From: Treponema sp.
GTDB lineage: Bacteria > Spirochaetota > Spirochaetia > Treponematales > Breznakiellaceae
Assembly (NCBI GenBank): GCA_031255615.1
Contig: JAIRSD010000114.1
Span: forward strand, 1-7,559
Length of the DNA stretch: 7,559 nt
Direction of reading: 5' to 3'
How positions within the stretch are numbered: position 1 is the stretch's first letter; every line of letters begins with the position of its first letter. Position numbers and translations under genes: made by a program. This document shows positions 5,495 to 7,559 of this stretch, piece after piece. The notes under the pieces were generated by a model. It saw nothing but the letters and a program-made list of their open reading frames with translations. It had not been told where the DNA came from and did not search any database.

Positions 5495-6310
5495 ATGGCG
5501 GATGTAGTTTTCCTTGGGGACGCCGATTTTCAAAAATATAAAGCTCTTATATACAAAGAGAGCGGTATAACTTTTACCGCTACCAACCGGGCGATTTTGG
5601 AAAGCAGGATTAAAGAACAGCTTCGCAGCCGCAATATTGATTCTGTTAAGGCGTATTTCGAAAAAATATCCACAAGCAGGGAAGAGCTTAAGAATTTTCT
5701 TGACAGCATAACTACCAATCTTACGCGCTTTTTTCGCAATCAGGCCCATTTTGACGCGCTGGAGCATTATGTGATTCCCGAGCTGATAAAGGCCAAGCAG
5801 GGGAGCAATACTATTAAGATTTGGAGCGCCGGTTGTTCGACGGGAGAGGAACCGTACACTATCGCCATGTTGTTAAGCGATATTCTTCCGCCGTCCTGGA
5901 AGTACGAAATTCTGGCCAGCGATATAAGTCTGAAATGTCTTATGACCGCCAAGGAGGGTTTTTACGCGGATTCCCGGGTTGTGGGAATTCCCGACAACTA
6001 TTTGAAAAAATATTTTGATAAGGTGGACGGCGGCTATAAAGTTCACGCCGACATCATGTCCAGGATACGTTTTGACTACCACAATTTGGCCAATGAATCG
6101 GGGCAGCGGAATTTGGATATTGTATTTTGCCGGAATGTGATCATCTATTTCGATGAGATTGCCCAGGCCGCGGTGATTAACCGGTTTTGGGATTCCATGG
6201 CCGGTAAATCGTATCTGTTTATTGGACATTCGGAATCTCTTTTTGGCATGAAGACAAAATTTGAATTTGTAAAAACTGAATGGGCCACCTTTTACCGGAA
6301 ATCGGGGTAG
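5495..6310 (+). CDS. cheR: CheR, chemoreceptor glutamate methyltransferase
   Basis: 271 residues, normal for CheR. It transfers methyl groups from S-adenosylmethionine to glutamates of chemoreceptors during adaptation. The N-terminal helical CheR domain (about 8-70) leads to TTNLTRFFR (73-81). The SAM-binding domain has SAGCSTGEEPYTIAM (111-125, motif I), ASDIS (141-145), DIVFCRNVIIYF (208-219) and LFIGHSESL (241-249). All core motifs are intact, and no TPR or extra C-terminal domain is present. The ATG at 5495 gives the expected N-terminus; the promoter places the transcript start at it, and there is no nearby Shine-Dalgarno site. cheB follows after 91 nt. Composition is unusual: three 60-base samples counted by hand gave about 35, 47 and 40% GC, against about 62% in the body of cheB. 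Confidence 0.97.
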   Translation: MADVVFLGDADFQKYKALIYKESGITFTATNRAILESRIKEQLRSRNIDSVKAYFEKISTSREELKNFLDSITTNLTRFFRNQAHFDALEHYVIPELIKAKQGSNTIKIWSAGCSTGEEPYTIAMLLSDILPPSWKYEILASDISLKCLMTAKEGFYADSRVVGIPDNYLKKYFDKVDGGYKVHADIMSRIRFDYHNLANESGQRNLDIVFCRNVIIYFDEIAQAAVINRFWDSMAGKSYLFIGHSESLFGMKTKFEFVKTEWATFYRKSG

Positions 6311-6350
6311 GGGTTTCCCTTACATGAGGCGGCTGTAGAGAGGGGGCTTC

Positions 6351-6369
6351 GCGGGCCTTTCCGGGCCGC
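6351..6369 (+). other. Short GC hairpin in the cheR-cheB gap
   Basis: GCGGGCC (6351-6357) can pair with GGGCCGC (6363-6369) over seven positions with one G-G mismatch, around a TTTCC loop. It lies 41 nt after the cheR stop and about 20 nt before the cheB ribosome site. With no T-tail it is unlikely to be a full terminator; a modest effect on cheB level or mRNA stability is possible. Confidence 0.35.
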
Positions 6370-6389
6370 GCGGGGTCTGCCACGGGAAA

Positions 6390-6401
6390 AAGGAGTGGTC
6401 T
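6390..6401 (+). promoter_or_regulatory. Strong ribosome binding site of cheB (decides a GTG start)
   Basis: AAGGAG (6390-6395) followed by a 6-nt spacer to GTG at 6402. This canonical site supports the GTG start and contrasts with the missing site before cheR. Confidence 0.85.
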
Positions 6402-7559
6402 GTGGCTAATGAAATATCTGTTTTAATTGTCGATGATTCCGCGTTGATGCGTAATCTTATAGGTAAAATGGTGGAGGCAACGCCGGGTCTGGTGATTGCC
6501 GACAAGGCGATGAACGGGCGTTTCGCCCTGGACAAGATTCCCCGGGTAAACCCCGACGTAATCGTCCTGGATCTGGAAATGCCGGAGATGAACGGCATCG
6601 AATTTCTGCGGGAGCGGAAGAAGCGGGGTATAAATATTCCGGTGATCATCCTCTCCTCCATAGCGGCCAGGGGCGCGGCGATCACCATGGAGGCCCTTTC
6701 CCTGGGGGCCAACGATTTTATTCAGAAGCCTTCGGGTTCGATTTCGGAAGATATACACACCGTGCGGGATCGTCTGGTCGAACTCCTGTTGGGTTACGGA
6801 AGCCAGTACCGGCGAATCAACGGGAAAGTGCTGGTGTCCCCCGGCGAGGCCAAGGCGGTGAATCCGGCGGCCGCGGAGTCTATGAGCAAGGGCGCGGTTT
6901 CCATTGCGTCGATTCTGGAATCCGGCGTTTCCCATGCCCCGGCCCTCGCCAAGTCTCCGACCCCCCTGCGGCGGCCCGCCAATACGGAGCTTATCGCCAT
7001 CGGTATTTCTACCGGGGGGCCCGATGCTTTGCGGGTGGTGTTCTCCATGCTGGACGCGGATCTTAAGGCGCCCATCGTGGTGGTCCAGCATATGCCCGCG
7101 GGTTTTACCAATGAGTTCGCGAAAAGTCTTGACCGGGTGTGCCCCCTGGATGTGAAGGAGGTGGAGGATGGGGATCCGCTGATTCCCGGACGCATCCTTA
7201 TCGCCCAGGGAAACAAGCATTTGGAGGTTGGCCGCAAGAACGGCCTCCCGGTCGCCCATCTTTCCGACGCTCCCCTGGTGAGCGGCCACCGGCCCAGCGC
7301 GGACGTGCTTTTCGCCTCCGCGGCCCTGACCTTCCAGAACCATGTCCTGGGGGTGATCATGACCGGCATGGGCCGGGACGGCGCGGCCCAACTGGGAACC
7401 ATCTACAAGGAAGGGGGCCTTACCCTGGGGCAGGACGAGGCCAGCGCGGTGGTTTACGGTATGCCCCGGGTCGCCTTCGAACTCGGCCATGTGCAGGAGC
7501 AGGTGCCCCTGAACCAGATGGCCCGGCGTATCTGCGACATCGCAAAGACTAGGCGTTAG
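6402..7559 (+). CDS. cheB: CheB, chemotaxis response-regulator protein-glutamate methylesterase
   Basis: 385 residues from a GTG start, ending with TAG at the last base of the window. The N-terminal receiver (1-~125) has the acidic pair Asp11/Asp12, phosphoacceptor Asp57 in VLDLEMPEMNG, the Ser85-Ser86 switch position and Lys109. A linker of about 65 residues (roughly 130-195) leads to the C-terminal esterase with Ser203 in GISTGGP, His230 in QHMPAGFT and Asp326 in MTGMGRDG, the family's catalytic triad. Phosphorylation by CheA releases the esterase, which removes methyl groups added by CheR and deamidates receptor glutamines. The linker is rather long, rich in Ala, Ser and Pro, and of unknown significance. 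Composition changes inside the gene: bases 6421-6480 are about 38% GC, and 6481-6540 about 62%. It is co-transcribed with cheR on present evidence. Confidence 0.97.
   Translation: MANEISVLIVDDSALMRNLIGKMVEATPGLVIADKAMNGRFALDKIPRVNPDVIVLDLEMPEMNGIEFLRERKKRGINIPVIILSSIAARGAAITMEALSLGANDFIQKPSGSISEDIHTVRDRLVELLLGYGSQYRRINGKVLVSPGEAKAVNPAAAESMSKGAVSIASILESGVSHAPALAKSPTPLRRPANTELIAIGISTGGPDALRVVFSMLDADLKAPIVVVQHMPAGFTNEFAKSLDRVCPLDVKEVEDGDPLIPGRILIAQGNKHLEVGRKNGLPVAHLSDAPLVSGHRPSADVLFASAALTFQNHVLGVIMTGMGRDGAAQLGTIYKEGGLTLGQDEASAVVYGMPRVAFELGHVQEQVPLNQMARRICDIAKTRR

Noticed and set aside
6423..7490. Long minus-strand open frame (355 codons) antisense to cheB
   Set aside because: CheB on the plus strand has every family motif; the antisense frame has no recognisable domain and is a by-product of GC-rich codon use.
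1..7559. CRISPR array, tRNA or rRNA genes, insertion sequence
   Set aside because: No regularly spaced direct repeats, cloverleaf-like segments, rRNA-like stretches or transposase frames were seen on either strand.

Overview
The window looks like chromosome of a treponeme-type spirochaete with a GC-rich genome. The evidence is the gene content: a cheR-cheB methylation pair, a compact lptC-lptA-lptB set with LptC as an apparent lipoprotein, a single-domain PTS IIA protein, and CTP synthase. Overall composition is GC-rich, with one AT-richer patch. The lineage is inferred from gene content and protein style, not from a marker gene, so it is a moderate-confidence call.

Left part (1-5053, all minus strand). 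Read in transcription order, pyrG (CTP synthase) is followed by lptC, lptA and lptB, packed with a 4-nt ATGA overlap, a 17-nt overlap and a 2-nt gap. This is almost certainly one operon. It couples CTP synthesis to the inner-membrane and periplasmic parts of a lipopolysaccharide-type (Lpt) glycolipid export bridge. After lptB comes a roughly 260-nt gap holding a structured dispersed repeat with a terminator-like hairpin. Then comes a ptsN-like PTS IIA gene with its own promoter, and then the 5' part of a family 5 glycoside hydrolase that runs off the left edge. The order lptC-lptA-lptB-ptsN resembles the proteobacterial lpt-rpoN-hpf-ptsN cluster with rpoN and hpf missing.

Middle (5054-5494). 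A 441-nt divergent gap separates pyrG from cheR. It contains promoters for both genes, a second inverted copy of the dispersed repeat, and several long perfect hairpins. I see no convincing gene in it.

Right part (5495-7559, plus strand). cheR (chemoreceptor methyltransferase) and cheB (response-regulator methylesterase, ending at the last base of the window) form the adaptation module of chemotaxis. The cheR coding sequence and the first ~26 codons of cheB are clearly AT-richer than the rest.

The most interesting signal is regulatory. The three genes that begin transcription units (ptsN, pyrG, cheR) each have a near-consensus TTGACN -35 box 36 or 38 nt before the start codon, with a suitable -10 box. 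The predicted transcription start therefore falls 0-2 nt before the ATG, which implies leaderless mRNAs. The internal genes lptA and cheB carry strong Shine-Dalgarno sites, while lptC and lptB appear to rely on stop-start coupling.
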